The notes beneath the pieces are model-generated. The model ran no database searches, was not told the DNA's origin, and saw only the letters and a list, made by a program, of their open reading frames with translations. This document shows, piece after piece, positions 9,301 to 17,611 of a stretch of 64,000 nt of DNA. Origin of the DNA: Bacillota bacterium (GTDB lineage Bacteria; Bacillota; Clostridia; Christensenellales; UMGS416). The DNA lies in assembly GCA_023410875.1 (NCBI GenBank), contig JAEYPH010000076.1, forward strand, positions 1-64,000. Direction: 5' to 3'. A program made the translations under genes and the position numbers. How positions within the stretch are numbered: position 1 is the stretch's first letter; each line of letters begins with the position of its first letter.

Positions 9301-9746
9301 AAGGCAAAGGGAGCAGCTTTTTCCGAGTTCTCACGGGCGTAGTAACGGCGGGAGATGAAGTCTCCGTCGTCATAGTAACGCTCAAAGAAGTGATACAGAT
9401 GATCGTAGATCTCGCCTTCGATCGATGCTGAATCACGGGCAGCGTCCAGCGCAGCCTTGGCCTTTTTTACGCCAGAGGTTTCGTCGGGGTTGGGTGCGCC
9501 AAAGTCTTTGGCTGTTTGTATAGCCTTCTCATATTCAGCCTGTAATGCCGCCGTCTTTGCCTCATCAACAATGCCAAAGGCGTCGCTGATGACTTTTAGC
9601 AAGTCCTTATCGATAAAATCCGAGACTTGTTTTGCCTTCATGTGCATGATGCGGTAAAAGCCAAAATCCAGATCGGGTTGATCTAACTGGAAAAGCTCAT
9701 TGAGCTTCTTGGTCAAGCGTTCGCGAAGTTGTACCGTCGATGGCAT
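6378..9746 (-). CDS. Type III-like DNA methyltransferase (Mod)
   Basis: 1,122 residues. The chosen start is ATG at 9746, preceded by GGGGGAGGAAACCAC; a TTG further upstream would put the Shine-Dalgarno inside the gene. N6-adenine/N4-cytosine methylase motifs are in beta-class order: catalytic DPPY in TYIDPPYNSD near residue 528, then the SAM-binding motif in DYFAGSATTAHATIDLN near 820. About 500 residues precede the catalytic core, longer than classic Mod proteins. This N-terminal part carries conserved-looking charged helices and may bind the SNF2 or Res partner. It should methylate the recognition site to protect self DNA. The target sequence cannot be predicted. Confidence 0.88.
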   Translation of the reverse strand: MPSTVQLRERLTKKLNELFQLDQPDLDFGFYRIMHMKAKQVSDFIDKDLLKVISDAFGIVDEAKTAALQAEYEKAIQTAKDFGAPNPDETSGVKKAKAALDAARDSASIEGEIYDHLYHFFERYYDDGDFISRRYYARENSEKAAPFALPYNGEEVKLHWANADQYYIKTSEYFSNYTFDLRRSNQKKDGALGGLQTSIFDMVAKDTTPLMVHFHIVDATEGEHGNVKASDTNKRFFIIHEPKPVEVDGQGELVVNFEYRSDPEKGGQQEKAWRAKRNAEAVDFVIKAVTELAKTNKGLHDYIKLFTAVVDPEKDKKKTYLEKHIEQYTTRNTMDYFIHKDLSGFLRRELDFYIKNEVMRLDDIENADVPAVEMYLAKIKVLRKIAGKLIDFLAQLENFQKKLWLKKKFVVETNYCITLDRIPEELYAEIAANNAQREEWVRLFGIDEIEGDLSGPGYSVPLDIEFLKANDKLVLDTRYFNEQFKQALLEKIDDFEEQCDGLLLHSENFQGLRLLKDRYYNQIQCTYIDPPYNSDASPILYKNSYKSSSWITLMEDRIKAQQSMLSDEGVLVSAIDDVQYRELSFLVSGIFCGSLLGTICVRSNPSGRPTQTGYAVSHEYLIYAGNTDDAMIGRLPPTEDQAKRFSEQDDDSAFEWRNLRREGSNSDRKARRGLYYPIYIRGAEIVVPQMTWDKTNENWVIEEQPIAGDAVVYPINDDDVQKTWRWSPKKVKASMKELSVRKDRTGKDYIYYKRRINKKGVVSVSSWFDAKYSATEYGTALLKDLFFTSPFSYPKSLYAVKDAIYIAGAADENCYVLDYFAGSATTAHATIDLNRDDEGNRKYILIEMGDYFDSVTKPRVLKVIYSKDWKDGKPTARNTGISHCCKYLRLESYEDTLNNLEFAGSAIRDAALAASPTLREDYTLHYLLDVETRGSKSLLNIDGFSDPTAYQLKVKKPGSDEQVVRNVDLIETFNYLIGLRVNHIAAPQSFTANFKRDLDPELPDDQNTKLVLDGRMKLDASGPWWFRKIEGWLPKDPNDPNNGQRDKVMVVWRKLTGDQEKDNVMLDAWFEAIRVNPRDFEFDVIYVNGSNNLPNLRKEEESWKVRLIEEEFMKRMWDTENA

Positions 9747-9778
9747 GTGGTTTCCTCCCCCAATCAAATGCGATGTGC

Positions 9779-12661
9779 TTATATCACTTTCCAGCGAATC
9801 TGGAACAGGTTGTTGGTCGCAGTCTTTTGCATCATACGCCGCTCCAGCACTTCGACAAGCCGATTTCTTTTTCCCTCTATTTCATCGTCCAGATCGAAGA
9901 TTGCGTGGCGTTTCTGGCGCTTCTTGCCTTCCAGGTCTGTGATCTGCCGCTGGATGTCGTGCTGTTCCTCCAGCGTGACGGCCTGGCGGCTGCGCCTTTG
10001 CAGGTCCTTGATCTCCGCTTTAATGTCATCCAACTCCCGCTGAGCGGCCAGTTCCATATCTTCAGCCCATTTGTCAAGCTGGTCGCGGGCTTCCTGGAAG
10101 TGTTTGTTGTTCTCCTCTAGGTTCCTGGCGATCGTTGCCTGTGCATAGCGGTTGTCCTCGGCGGCAAGGCGCGTCCCAATATTATGAGGGAGTTGAGAGG
10201 ATTGCGCAACGGTTCCTTCACAGTTGAACAGCTTCGTACACGTCTCATGGTCAATGCTATTGCCATCCTCATCGATGGCAGAGAACAGCAGGTACTCCTC
10301 GGTATCAAATGAATCGACCCGCAGGTGCTGAAGGCTTAGCCAGCCAGATTTACCCTTCAAGTTTTCTACGACAGCGATGTGCGTCCCGTGGTTCGTGATA
10401 TCAAATTCCACTTCCGCAATGGGGCAGGTGGCTTGCTTGCCCTGCGCGATCACATGCTCTCCCAGCGGATGGCTAAGACGGTACAGGAACTCATTTGGCT
10501 CGTTCTCCTGCATCTTAGATATCAGGTTATAACGGCCAGTGTTCACTTCTGGCAGCGGTGAGGACTGCAAGTCAAAGGTCAGCGCATTGTCGTTGAATGT
10601 CGCCTGGTCCGCTAGCATGTGCTTGGACAAAGCCCAGAACATCCTACTGATAGCGTCCAGCTTCTCCTGCGTGTTGGTCAGGTTCACCTTCAGACGGTCA
10701 TGCACATACTCATCGAAGTGCTCCATCAAGATCGTGCGCGTCTGCTGCATCCTGGCTTGGATTTGCTCGTCCAGCTCCTTGCGCAGCTGTTCAAACGCCG
10801 CCTGGATTTCCTCCTCTGTGCGGCACTGCTGGTAGATGTCCAGTATCCTGTGCTCGAAGTCCACGCCAGACTCGATGGTTCCTAGCACTTCATCGCTGGT
10901 CCCGAACACTCCAGAGAAGAGCTTGAACTTTTCCTCCAACAGCTCATAGACACGACGATCCGCCGCGTTACGCTCGTTGAGGAAGTTGATGACCACAACG
11001 TCTTTTTTCTGCCCGTAACGGTGGCAGCGCCCAATGCGCTGCTCAATCCTCTGCGGATTCCAGGGCAAATCGAAATTGACCAGTAGTGAACAGAACTGGA
11101 GGTTGATGCCTTCAGCTCCCGCCTCTGTTGCGATCATAATGGTAGCCTTGTTCCTGAAATTGTCAATGATCGCCTCGCGCAGATCGACCTGCTTGGAAGA
11201 GGAGGCCTTTCCGTTGGCCTGGTTCTCCGCAAGCCATTGCTCATAAATGGCCCCTGTCGCGTCATCCTTGTTGGAGCCATTGAAGGTGACAACCTGTCCA
11301 GTGTAGCCGTTACCTTCCAGGAAGTCCTTCAGCCATGCCTGGGTACGACGTGATTCAGTGAAGATGACCGCTTTTCTGGCCGCGCCCTGTTCCACCATCT
11401 TCTCAAAGCCGATCTCCAGAGCTTTAAGCAGAGAGCGAGTCTTGGTGTCGACGCCGATACTCCTTGCCCAGTTGATGTAATGGGACAGTTCCTCGATCTC
11501 GGCGTCCAGCTTTCTTAGGTCGATGGGGTTGGCAGTGCCCGCAGAGTTCTCGGCATCTCCACTTGCGCTGTTGTCCTCTTCATCCTCCAGGATCTCATCG
11601 ATTACTTCGTCATCCAGGTCCTCACCTGCAATGACCAACTCCGTAACGGAAGCGTTCTTTACGAACTCCCCCCGCAGCTCAATCAGCCTTGTTCTTAATT
11701 TCTCTAGCGTCCCCGCAACCGCATTGGGAGAGGAGGCCAGCACTTTGCGGATCAACAAAACCAGTAGATGCCGCTGTCTCTTAGGCAGGGCGTAGGCATC
11801 CTCCCGTTGCAGATACGCAGACACCGCCTCGTAGAGCTCAAATTCTCGTTGTGTCGGCTGGAACGGGCGTGTGATCAGCTTGCGCTCCGTATATCGGATG
11901 AACTCGGCTACATCGCTGCGAAGTGTACGCCAGCAGAAGTATTTCAGCCTGTCCCGCAGCCCGCTCAGATCGCCGCCGTCGCTCGTATACTGAGCTCGAA
12001 ACGACGTCAGATCTCCAAACATCTGGGTGTCAATCAAAGATGATAAACCGTAAAGCTCCAGTAGAGAGTTTTGCAGCGGGGTAGCGCTGAGTAGCAGCTT
12101 TTTACGGCCTTCGGTCGCATGAAGAATTCTCTGACCGATCTGATTACTCTGCCTGTAGCAGTTGCGCAGACGGTGGGCTTCGTCCATCACGATCAGGTCC
12201 CAATCGACGGCCTTTACTTCCGCCGCTCTGCTGGCCGCGTAATGCATGGAGCAGATCACAATTCTATTATCCCTGAACGGGTTTGGGATACCATCGGCCT
12301 TCTGCTCTCCGTAGGTTTTCGCGTCCAGGACGATAGATGGCAGGTTGAACTTCTCTGAAAGCTCCAGCGCCCACTGTTTACGAAGGGATGCTGGGGTAAT
12401 AACGAGGATAGACCGATGCCGTTCTGCCCAGCTTTGACACAATACCAGGCCAGCCTCGATCGTTTTACCCAAACCAACTTCATCAGCCAAAAGAGCTCCT
12501 TTGGATAACGGAGAACGTAGTGCAAACAGCGCTGCTTCAATTTGGTGCGGATTCAGATCGACACAGGCATCGAACAAAGCGCGGCCTATCCGATCAACCC
12601 CGTTTCCACCAACCCTGCTTAGCTCATGGGCAAAGAACTTGGCATGATAGTCTGTAATCAT
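9779..12661 (-). CDS. SNF2/RapA-like helicase of the restriction cluster
   Basis: 960 residues; ATG at 12,661 with AGGTG upstream. SNF2-family motifs: ADEVGLGKTIEAGL near residue 60, VMDEAHRLRN near 157, LLLSATPLQNS, and in the second lobe DLPWNPQRIEQRIGRCHRYGQ. The overall form is that of HepA/RapA and DISARM DrmD helicases. The C-terminal 150 residues are a charged coiled coil. It is the first gene of a probable operon with mod and res (gaps of 32 and 13 nt). SNF2 translocases accompany methylases in DISARM class 1, but drmA, drmB and drmC are absent and a type III Res is present instead. A role in DNA translocation during restriction is inferred. Confidence 0.88.
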   Translation of the reverse strand: MITDYHAKFFAHELSRVGGNGVDRIGRALFDACVDLNPHQIEAALFALRSPLSKGALLADEVGLGKTIEAGLVLCQSWAERHRSILVITPASLRKQWALELSEKFNLPSIVLDAKTYGEQKADGIPNPFRDNRIVICSMHYAASRAAEVKAVDWDLIVMDEAHRLRNCYRQSNQIGQRILHATEGRKKLLLSATPLQNSLLELYGLSSLIDTQMFGDLTSFRAQYTSDGGDLSGLRDRLKYFCWRTLRSDVAEFIRYTERKLITRPFQPTQREFELYEAVSAYLQREDAYALPKRQRHLLVLLIRKVLASSPNAVAGTLEKLRTRLIELRGEFVKNASVTELVIAGEDLDDEVIDEILEDEEDNSASGDAENSAGTANPIDLRKLDAEIEELSHYINWARSIGVDTKTRSLLKALEIGFEKMVEQGAARKAVIFTESRRTQAWLKDFLEGNGYTGQVVTFNGSNKDDATGAIYEQWLAENQANGKASSSKQVDLREAIIDNFRNKATIMIATEAGAEGINLQFCSLLVNFDLPWNPQRIEQRIGRCHRYGQKKDVVVINFLNERNAADRRVYELLEEKFKLFSGVFGTSDEVLGTIESGVDFEHRILDIYQQCRTEEEIQAAFEQLRKELDEQIQARMQQTRTILMEHFDEYVHDRLKVNLTNTQEKLDAISRMFWALSKHMLADQATFNDNALTFDLQSSPLPEVNTGRYNLISKMQENEPNEFLYRLSHPLGEHVIAQGKQATCPIAEVEFDITNHGTHIAVVENLKGKSGWLSLQHLRVDSFDTEEYLLFSAIDEDGNSIDHETCTKLFNCEGTVAQSSQLPHNIGTRLAAEDNRYAQATIARNLEENNKHFQEARDQLDKWAEDMELAAQRELDDIKAEIKDLQRRSRQAVTLEEQHDIQRQITDLEGKKRQKRHAIFDLDDEIEGKRNRLVEVLERRMMQKTATNNLFQIRWKVI

Positions 12662-13200
12662 AAATTACACCTGCTTTATAGCGATGCAGAAAAGAGCCTT
12701 CGATTGGTTATTATATCACATTTTGTTACATAGATGGATGCGGCTGAAATGATGACATCAGATAGATCAAATGGAAATATTTCGAATGACACGGTTTTCT
12801 TGAGGGTATTTGACCACAAAAGCCACCAGTAGGTGAATGTGTACGGGAAGCCGGAAAGGCGTTATGAAGTTACCGACGGCGAAAATGCTGCAGCAACGTG
12901 CTTTTTGATATATAAATACTACTATAAGTATGACACTCATAGGTGTTATAGACAAACGCTCACTCATCGCCAGTTTCGTGTTATAGATAAAAGCTCATTA
13001 ATGGCCAGCTGCGCGTTATAGACAAAAGACCTTCCTGCTCCAGTTTCGTGTTATAGACAAACTACTACCCAGACTTTTCCGTGTTATTTTTTGATGTCCT
13101 AAGGTGATGGGGTTTGGCATCTCAAAGCGGTGATTACAAATTAAAAAGTTCCAAGCCCATGTGATGGTCCACACTCCAAATATAGTACAACCAAATATTC
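12662..13200. other. Intergenic region between divergent units
   Basis: Between the minus-strand SNF2 operon and the plus-strand dinB unit. It contains a possible extended -10 element for the SNF2 operon (TGTGATATAAT on the minus strand, TATAAT at 12,710-12,715; no good -35), followed by the 35-bp-period repeat array at 12,943-13,090. I see no convincing gene. A 66-codon minus-strand frame at 12,767-12,967 lacks a ribosome binding site and runs into the repeats. Confidence 0.5.
12943..13090 (+). repeat. Tandem degenerate repeat array, about 35-bp period
   Basis: Five copies of a GTGTTATAGACAAA-like core start at 12,943, 12,978, 13,013, 13,048 and 13,081, so spacing is 35, 35, 35 and 33 nt. 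The 3' part of each unit ends in a GCCAGTTTC-like block that abuts the next core. The middle 10-14 nt vary. The last copy is truncated (GTGTTATTTTTT). Copies of the same core occur near position 425-570. The layout resembles iterons or operator arrays more than CRISPR. Confidence 0.75.
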
Positions 13201-13204
13201 TCGG

Positions 13205-13253
13205 TTGATTTCCATTTGCCACAGCATATAATTATGAATAGAACACATGTTCG
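13205..13253 (+). promoter_or_regulatory. SOS-type promoter with LexA (DinR) box
   Basis: TTGATT at 13,205-13,210 and TATAAT at 13,227-13,232 are 16 nt apart and make a good sigma-A promoter. AGAACACATGTTCG at 13,240-13,253 matches 13 of 14 positions of the Gram-positive LexA box CGAACRNRYGTTYG and would cover the transcription start. The first gene downstream is a Y-family polymerase starting at 13,276, a classic SOS target. Confidence 0.8.
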
Positions 13254-13275
13254 TTGTTTGAGCGGAGTTGTTGGC

Positions 13276-14520
13276 ATGCGCACTATATTGCATTGTGACA
13301 TGAACAATTTTTACGCGTCTGTGGAATGCCTCCACAGGCCGTCGTTGCGTAATAAACCAGTTGTCGTTGGAGGAGACGAGGAAGCCAGGCACGGCATCGT
13401 CCTGGCGAAAAATATGATTGCCAAACAGGCTGGTATTACTACCGGTGAAACTCTGCGTGATGCTCGTAGTAAGTGTCCGGGGTTGGTCTCTGTGCCACCA
13501 AACTTCCCCCTATACCTCAGATATGCCAAACTGGCTAGGTCAATCTACAACGACTATACCGATCGTGTGGAACCATTCGGATTGGACGAGGCTTGGATGG
13601 ACTTGTCAGGTACTGGACGTGATGGTCAGGAAACTGCTGACGAGTTGCGGAAACGGATCCGCGATGAACTGGGCATCACCGCGAGCGTCGGGGTCAGCTG
13701 GAACAAGATTTATGCAAAACTAGGTAGCGACATGCGTAAACCTGACGCCACCACCGTTATTACCAAGGATAACTACAGAGAGACGGTGTGGCCCCTGCCG
13801 GCAGCCGATTTGCTCTATGTAGGCCCTGCAACAGCTCGCAAGCTATACGATCGCAACGTGCTAACCATTGGTAATCTGGCTTCCACGAGCGATGATGTCC
13901 TACGCTCCTGGTTTGGCAAGGTCGGGCTAGTTCTAGCCGCGTTTGCTCGTGGAGATGACAATAGCCCTGTGGCCCAAGCCGTTGGCGACGAGGCACTGAT
14001 CAAGTCTATCGGCAACAGCACTACAACACCTCGTGACCTCGTGTGCGACGATGACGCCAAAATTGTAATCTACGTCATGGCAGAGTCCGTAGCTGCTCGC
14101 CTGAGAGATCACGGACTTCGGTGCACAACCGTGGCAATTTCTGTTCGTGATAAAGAGCTGCTTAGTTTCACCAGGCAGCGTAAGCTCAAGCATGCGACGG
14201 CTTGCTCCAATGAAATCGCAGCGGCTGCTATGGAGTTATTCCGCGACAACTACAGGTGGCCTAAGCCGATCCGCAGTCTGGGTGTCCGCGGAGCTGACTT
14301 GGTATCTGCCACCGTACCACTCCAAATGGATATCTTCGGAGACGCCGAACAGCGGGAGGAACGCGAGCGCTTGGAACGCACCGTTGACGTAATTCGGGGG
14401 CGGTTTGGGCACAACGCGATCCTCCGAGCCGCTCTTTTGGCGGACAAGCCGCTTGGAGCAATGAACCCCAAGGGTGATCATATTATCCATCCTGTGGGTT
14501 TTTTTAAGGAGGGCATGTAA
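13276..14520 (+). CDS. dinB: Y-family DNA polymerase (DinB/UmuC type)
   Basis: 414 residues from ATG at 13,276, with GGAG about 9 nt upstream; a longer in-frame reading would start inside the promoter. The N-terminus ILHCDMNNFYASVE carries the first catalytic Asp and the steric-gate Phe/Tyr region. EPFGLDEAWMDLSG supplies the second acidic pair (normally SIDE), and SVGVSWNKIYAKLGSDMRKP is the conserved helix of the family. It performs translesion synthesis in the cytoplasm. The promoter has a LexA box, so DNA damage should induce it. Such polymerases are common in Firmicutes conjugative elements. DinB versus UmuC subfamily is not settled. Confidence 0.92.
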   Translation: MRTILHCDMNNFYASVECLHRPSLRNKPVVVGGDEEARHGIVLAKNMIAKQAGITTGETLRDARSKCPGLVSVPPNFPLYLRYAKLARSIYNDYTDRVEPFGLDEAWMDLSGTGRDGQETADELRKRIRDELGITASVGVSWNKIYAKLGSDMRKPDATTVITKDNYRETVWPLPAADLLYVGPATARKLYDRNVLTIGNLASTSDDVLRSWFGKVGLVLAAFARGDDNSPVAQAVGDEALIKSIGNSTTTPRDLVCDDDAKIVIYVMAESVAARLRDHGLRCTTVAISVRDKELLSFTRQRKLKHATACSNEIAAAAMELFRDNYRWPKPIRSLGVRGADLVSATVPLQMDIFGDAEQREERERLERTVDVIRGRFGHNAILRAALLADKPLGAMNPKGDHIIHPVGFFKEGM

Positions 14521-14522
14521 TT

Positions 14523-14813
14523 GTGACCGAACGGACCTACGAGAGCGAATACAAGGCCTATGTCCGTGTGCAGGCGATGTTCTACCCGGACGGGCGCCCG
14601 CCGGTCCCAACAACGATGTGGTGGGAAGATGACACCCAATACACTATAGATCAAGTTGGAGAAATCCGGCGTGCTGCGTCAACCAAGGCAGGAGGCCTCG
14701 GCATCAGGTACGCTTGTATGATTCGTGGCAAACAGGTCTTCCTTTTTTTTGAGGATGAATGCCAGCGTTGGTTTGTCGAGCGAAAGAAGCCGAAGCCGTC
14801 GGAAGATAGATAA
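14523..14813 (+). CDS. Small protein co-transcribed with dinB (96 aa)
   Basis: Starts with GTG at 14,523, 2 nt after the dinB stop, with AAGGAGGG upstream overlapping the end of dinB. The product includes RRAASTKAGGLGIRYACMI and VFLFFEDECQRWFVER, suggesting a compact alpha/beta domain. I do not recognise a named family; position suggests an accessory of the polymerase, as YolD-like or similar small genes are next to Y-family polymerases in other Firmicutes. Translation coupling with dinB is likely. Confidence 0.7.
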   Translation: MTERTYESEYKAYVRVQAMFYPDGRPPVPTTMWWEDDTQYTIDQVGEIRRAASTKAGGLGIRYACMIRGKQVFLFFEDECQRWFVERKKPKPSEDR

Positions 14814-14951
14814 CTGATGCCCTGACCCACCCTGCATATGTTCCCATGTTATTATGGAGCACATGACCAAAGGTTCGAAATATGAACGCCCGGCATGGTG
14901 CCGATCGCTCCGGTCGGAGACCAACTGCAGATCATATTTCCCAACGATAAA

Positions 14952-14980
14952 GAGCACCGCTCATTAATCGAGCGGGGCTC
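14952..14980. terminator. Bidirectional intrinsic terminator
   Basis: GAGCACCGCTC and GAGCGGGGCTC form an 11-bp stem with one mismatch and a 7-nt loop between the convergent dinB unit and the conjugation operon. On the minus strand it is followed by TTTATC, a modest U-tract, so it most likely ends the long minus-strand operon. Confidence 0.65.
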
Positions 14981-15002
14981 CTCGTCTATAACTTATCTCC
15001 TT

Positions 15003-17516
15003 CTAGTTCATCAACACGATAGGCCGTCTTACATACTTAAAGCTCTTTGATGCTACCGATACCTTAACCCTCATTCCGGTTCTTGGACTTTCAGCAATAA
15101 GAGGTTTTCCTTCATCGCTGAACCCTACGCACACAGCGACATGGTTCCCTTTAGAAGTCCCAGGTACATTGTAGAAGACAAGATCCCCTGGCATGATTTC
15201 ATCCCACCTTATCGGCACAGAGTATTTCCACTGGACAGACGAACCTGTACCGAATGCATCCTGTATGACATCCTTGGGGAATCCACCGTTTACGAAAGTC
15301 CAGGCTACAAATCCCGAACAGTCCAGGCCAAATGGACGTATGGTACCCGTTGTGGGATTGCCCTTCGATGTGACCTTCCTGGGCTTTCCCCATCTTTCAT
15401 CCCACCCTACCACTAAACTTTTCCCGCCCCAGAAATATTCAACCTTTCCAACCAAGCTATATGCCGCAAGGGCGATCTGCTCCCGCTGTACATCCAAGCC
15501 TTCTGGTAGCCTGGCCCGGATTTGGTTGATCTGATCGGGGGTTAGGGACGCGCCAGGGCTTTGCCCGACGAGGTTGTAGAACAGTGACTGCATATCTGGA
15601 TCCATAAGCTCCTGGAGCATGCGCCGCTGTTCTTCGGTAAAGTGATAAGCGTCCTCCATCTCAGAATAAGAGCGGCTGTTGACGTTGATTTCCAGGGATT
15701 TATGAACAGCTGCAGTTGTAGACGTAGATCTCACAATGGGCTCTGGCACATCATCCCAAGCGTACCTGGATGCAGCCAACATGATCGGCCCCCTTGTTGA
15801 TGTACGAACCGGTGTTGGTGACGGTGATGGCGATGGTGAAGGCGTAGGTGATGCGGACGCCTGCGGAGTGTGCGATGGCTGTGGCACATCGGTTTCCGTA
15901 AGTGTATACGATACCGAATTCATATCCCAAAACACTTCACGCAGCAATCCCTGCTTAACCTCATCCATGACGACAACGTCCAGAGGATCCTCTGCATCCA
16001 TACTCACCTTCACGGCAAAGACTGAGAGCACATCGGGCCAGTTGCTGATGAAGGTGTTATCTTCACTTCCCTCATAGACAATCTGGATCTCATCTACCGG
16101 GCTTACTTGCTGTTGTATGCTAGAGATTTTTGCTGAGAGCTCACCATTCAAGGTCCGTGCGATCTCCGCAATTGACGGCGTCCCGTTGCCCCCACCGCCG
16201 GCAAAAATGCCCATTGGAGACAGCACAACAGCTGCCAGGATAGCAACGAACAACACCACGATGATAATCACCCCCACCGGTCCAGTGGCCGCCACAAACG
16301 CACTAATGGCCTTTGCAGCGGCCTGAAACAACACCTGCGCCGCCTTCACAGCCAGCTTTGCAGCCTGGGCGCTAACCTTCGCCGCAACACGGCCAGCAGC
16401 CTGGGCGGCCTTCCTGGATGCCGCCTGAGCGACCTTAGCGGCAAGGCGTTGAGCCTGCTGGGCCGCCAGATCGCTTATCGCATTGTCTGGATTACTTCTG
16501 CGAGATGACGTATCGCCTGAAAGGTGGTCTGCGACCATATCCGCAGCATATTTAACTCCACGTCCAGCTTGCGTAACACCGCGCTTTAGCAGTTTCATCG
16601 TTTGAGCACTCTTGCCGCGGGGAGTGCTGCGCTGACGAACCCGCTGGGAAGAAGCATCCTTGCCGATGATGGCGCCGGCTGCTCCAGCGACGGTTTGCCG
16701 GGCAATATATGCACTCTGCCTCATTGTAGAAACCGCTGCCTGTTGGATAACCTTTTGCGTCCGAGGAGACATTTGCGCCGACTCTGGCCGGGCACTCTCC
16801 TGCTCTGACACTGCCTTAGTGACGGCGGTTGCAGCCTGGATAGAGGCCGCTCCTGCAGGCGTGCCCAGACGACCGTTCTTCGGTGCAGAGCTTCTCATGC
16901 CGGCACGTGATGGCTCAGCCCGGCTTGGGTTCATCGCTGTGCCTTCTTGAGGCCTCTCCTTCATACTCGCGTCGCGTTTTTTGATGTCCTTCTTCGGTTT
17001 TGTACGGACCATTGATCGATCCCCACTCTGAGTCGAAGGCGTGGAAGCCGCAGGCCTGCCCAACTGCGTGTTTCGGACATCTGGAGCGACCGTGGCACTG
17101 TTTGCCGGCACTGCGTTGCCCTGAGTATATGTACCTTCCTGCGGTCGTTCCTTAATGCTTGAACCACGATTGCTGATGGCTTTATCCGATCCCGTGCTCA
17201 TTGCCGACTGCACTGCGCCTAGGGCTAGGGTCGTGGCTGTTGAAGGATCGCTCGCTCGTGATAATACCGTTCCAGAATCGCCATTGATACTGCCTGCTGG
17301 CGCTAAGCTCCCCTGGGCTGATGTCCCTTCCAGCCGGTCCTTTTGGTCCGTGTTTTGCTTTCTACCGATCTCTCCTGGGTCAATATAATCTGCTAACTGC
17401 TCCACATCCTGGCTCAATGCGACATCCTTGGTTCTGATGCGCACACGCTCAGCCTGGCTCGGCTGGCGGTCCAGCACCTTCGGTGCATGACTATCCTTCA
17501 TTTTGATGTCTCTCAT
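15003..17516 (-). CDS. T4SS-associated NlpC/P60 peptidoglycan hydrolase
   Basis: 837 residues. ATG at 17,516 follows AGGAGGTAAGCCC, which favours it over an upstream ATG 22 codons earlier. The first 400 residues are basic, low-complexity sequence with recurring KERPQEGT-type units and Ala/Arg-rich helices. One membrane segment (GVIIIVVLFVAILAAVVL) lies near 430-450. After a Ser/Thr/Pro-rich linker the C-terminal NlpC/P60 domain has the catalytic Cys in GLDCSGFV and His in GNHVAVCVGF. This is the cell-wall-opening hydrolase of Gram-positive conjugation systems. It is the last gene of the module before the terminator. Confidence 0.88.
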   Translation of the reverse strand: MRDIKMKDSHAPKVLDRQPSQAERVRIRTKDVALSQDVEQLADYIDPGEIGRKQNTDQKDRLEGTSAQGSLAPAGSINGDSGTVLSRASDPSTATTLALGAVQSAMSTGSDKAISNRGSSIKERPQEGTYTQGNAVPANSATVAPDVRNTQLGRPAASTPSTQSGDRSMVRTKPKKDIKKRDASMKERPQEGTAMNPSRAEPSRAGMRSSAPKNGRLGTPAGAASIQAATAVTKAVSEQESARPESAQMSPRTQKVIQQAAVSTMRQSAYIARQTVAGAAGAIIGKDASSQRVRQRSTPRGKSAQTMKLLKRGVTQAGRGVKYAADMVADHLSGDTSSRRSNPDNAISDLAAQQAQRLAAKVAQAASRKAAQAAGRVAAKVSAQAAKLAVKAAQVLFQAAAKAISAFVAATGPVGVIIIVVLFVAILAAVVLSPMGIFAGGGGNGTPSIAEIARTLNGELSAKISSIQQQVSPVDEIQIVYEGSEDNTFISNWPDVLSVFAVKVSMDAEDPLDVVVMDEVKQGLLREVFWDMNSVSYTLTETDVPQPSHTPQASASPTPSPSPSPSPTPVRTSTRGPIMLAASRYAWDDVPEPIVRSTSTTAAVHKSLEINVNSRSYSEMEDAYHFTEEQRRMLQELMDPDMQSLFYNLVGQSPGASLTPDQINQIRARLPEGLDVQREQIALAAYSLVGKVEYFWGGKSLVVGWDERWGKPRKVTSKGNPTTGTIRPFGLDCSGFVAWTFVNGGFPKDVIQDAFGTGSSVQWKYSVPIRWDEIMPGDLVFYNVPGTSKGNHVAVCVGFSDEGKPLIAESPRTGMRVKVSVASKSFKYVRRPIVLMN

Positions 17517-17544
17517 GGGCTTACCTCCTGTGGGCATGGCGATG

Positions 17545-17578
17545 CAGGGGCGCGAAACCAGAAGGTTCCGCGCCCCTG
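17545..17578. repeat. Intercistronic inverted repeat upstream of NlpC/P60 gene
   Basis: CAGGGGCGCG at 17,545-17,554 pairs with CGCGCCCCTG at 17,569-17,578, and the inner bases extend the stem. No U-tract follows on the minus strand, so it is more likely an mRNA processing or stability element than a terminator. Confidence 0.6.
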
Positions 17579-17611
17579 ACAAAGCAATGCAGAAAATGTT
17601 CAGAATGCGTT

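Noticed and set aside
9779..12661. DISARM drmD and system
   Set aside because: The helicase looks DrmD-like, but no drmA, drmB or drmC follows and a type III Res is present, so I did not call DISARM.
12767..12967. 66-codon minus-strand frame
   Set aside because: No ribosome binding site; it overlaps the repeat array and shows no domain.
12943..13090. CRISPR array
   Set aside because: The period is regular but the cores are only about 14-23 bp and imperfect, the in-between parts are partly conserved, and no cas gene is nearby.
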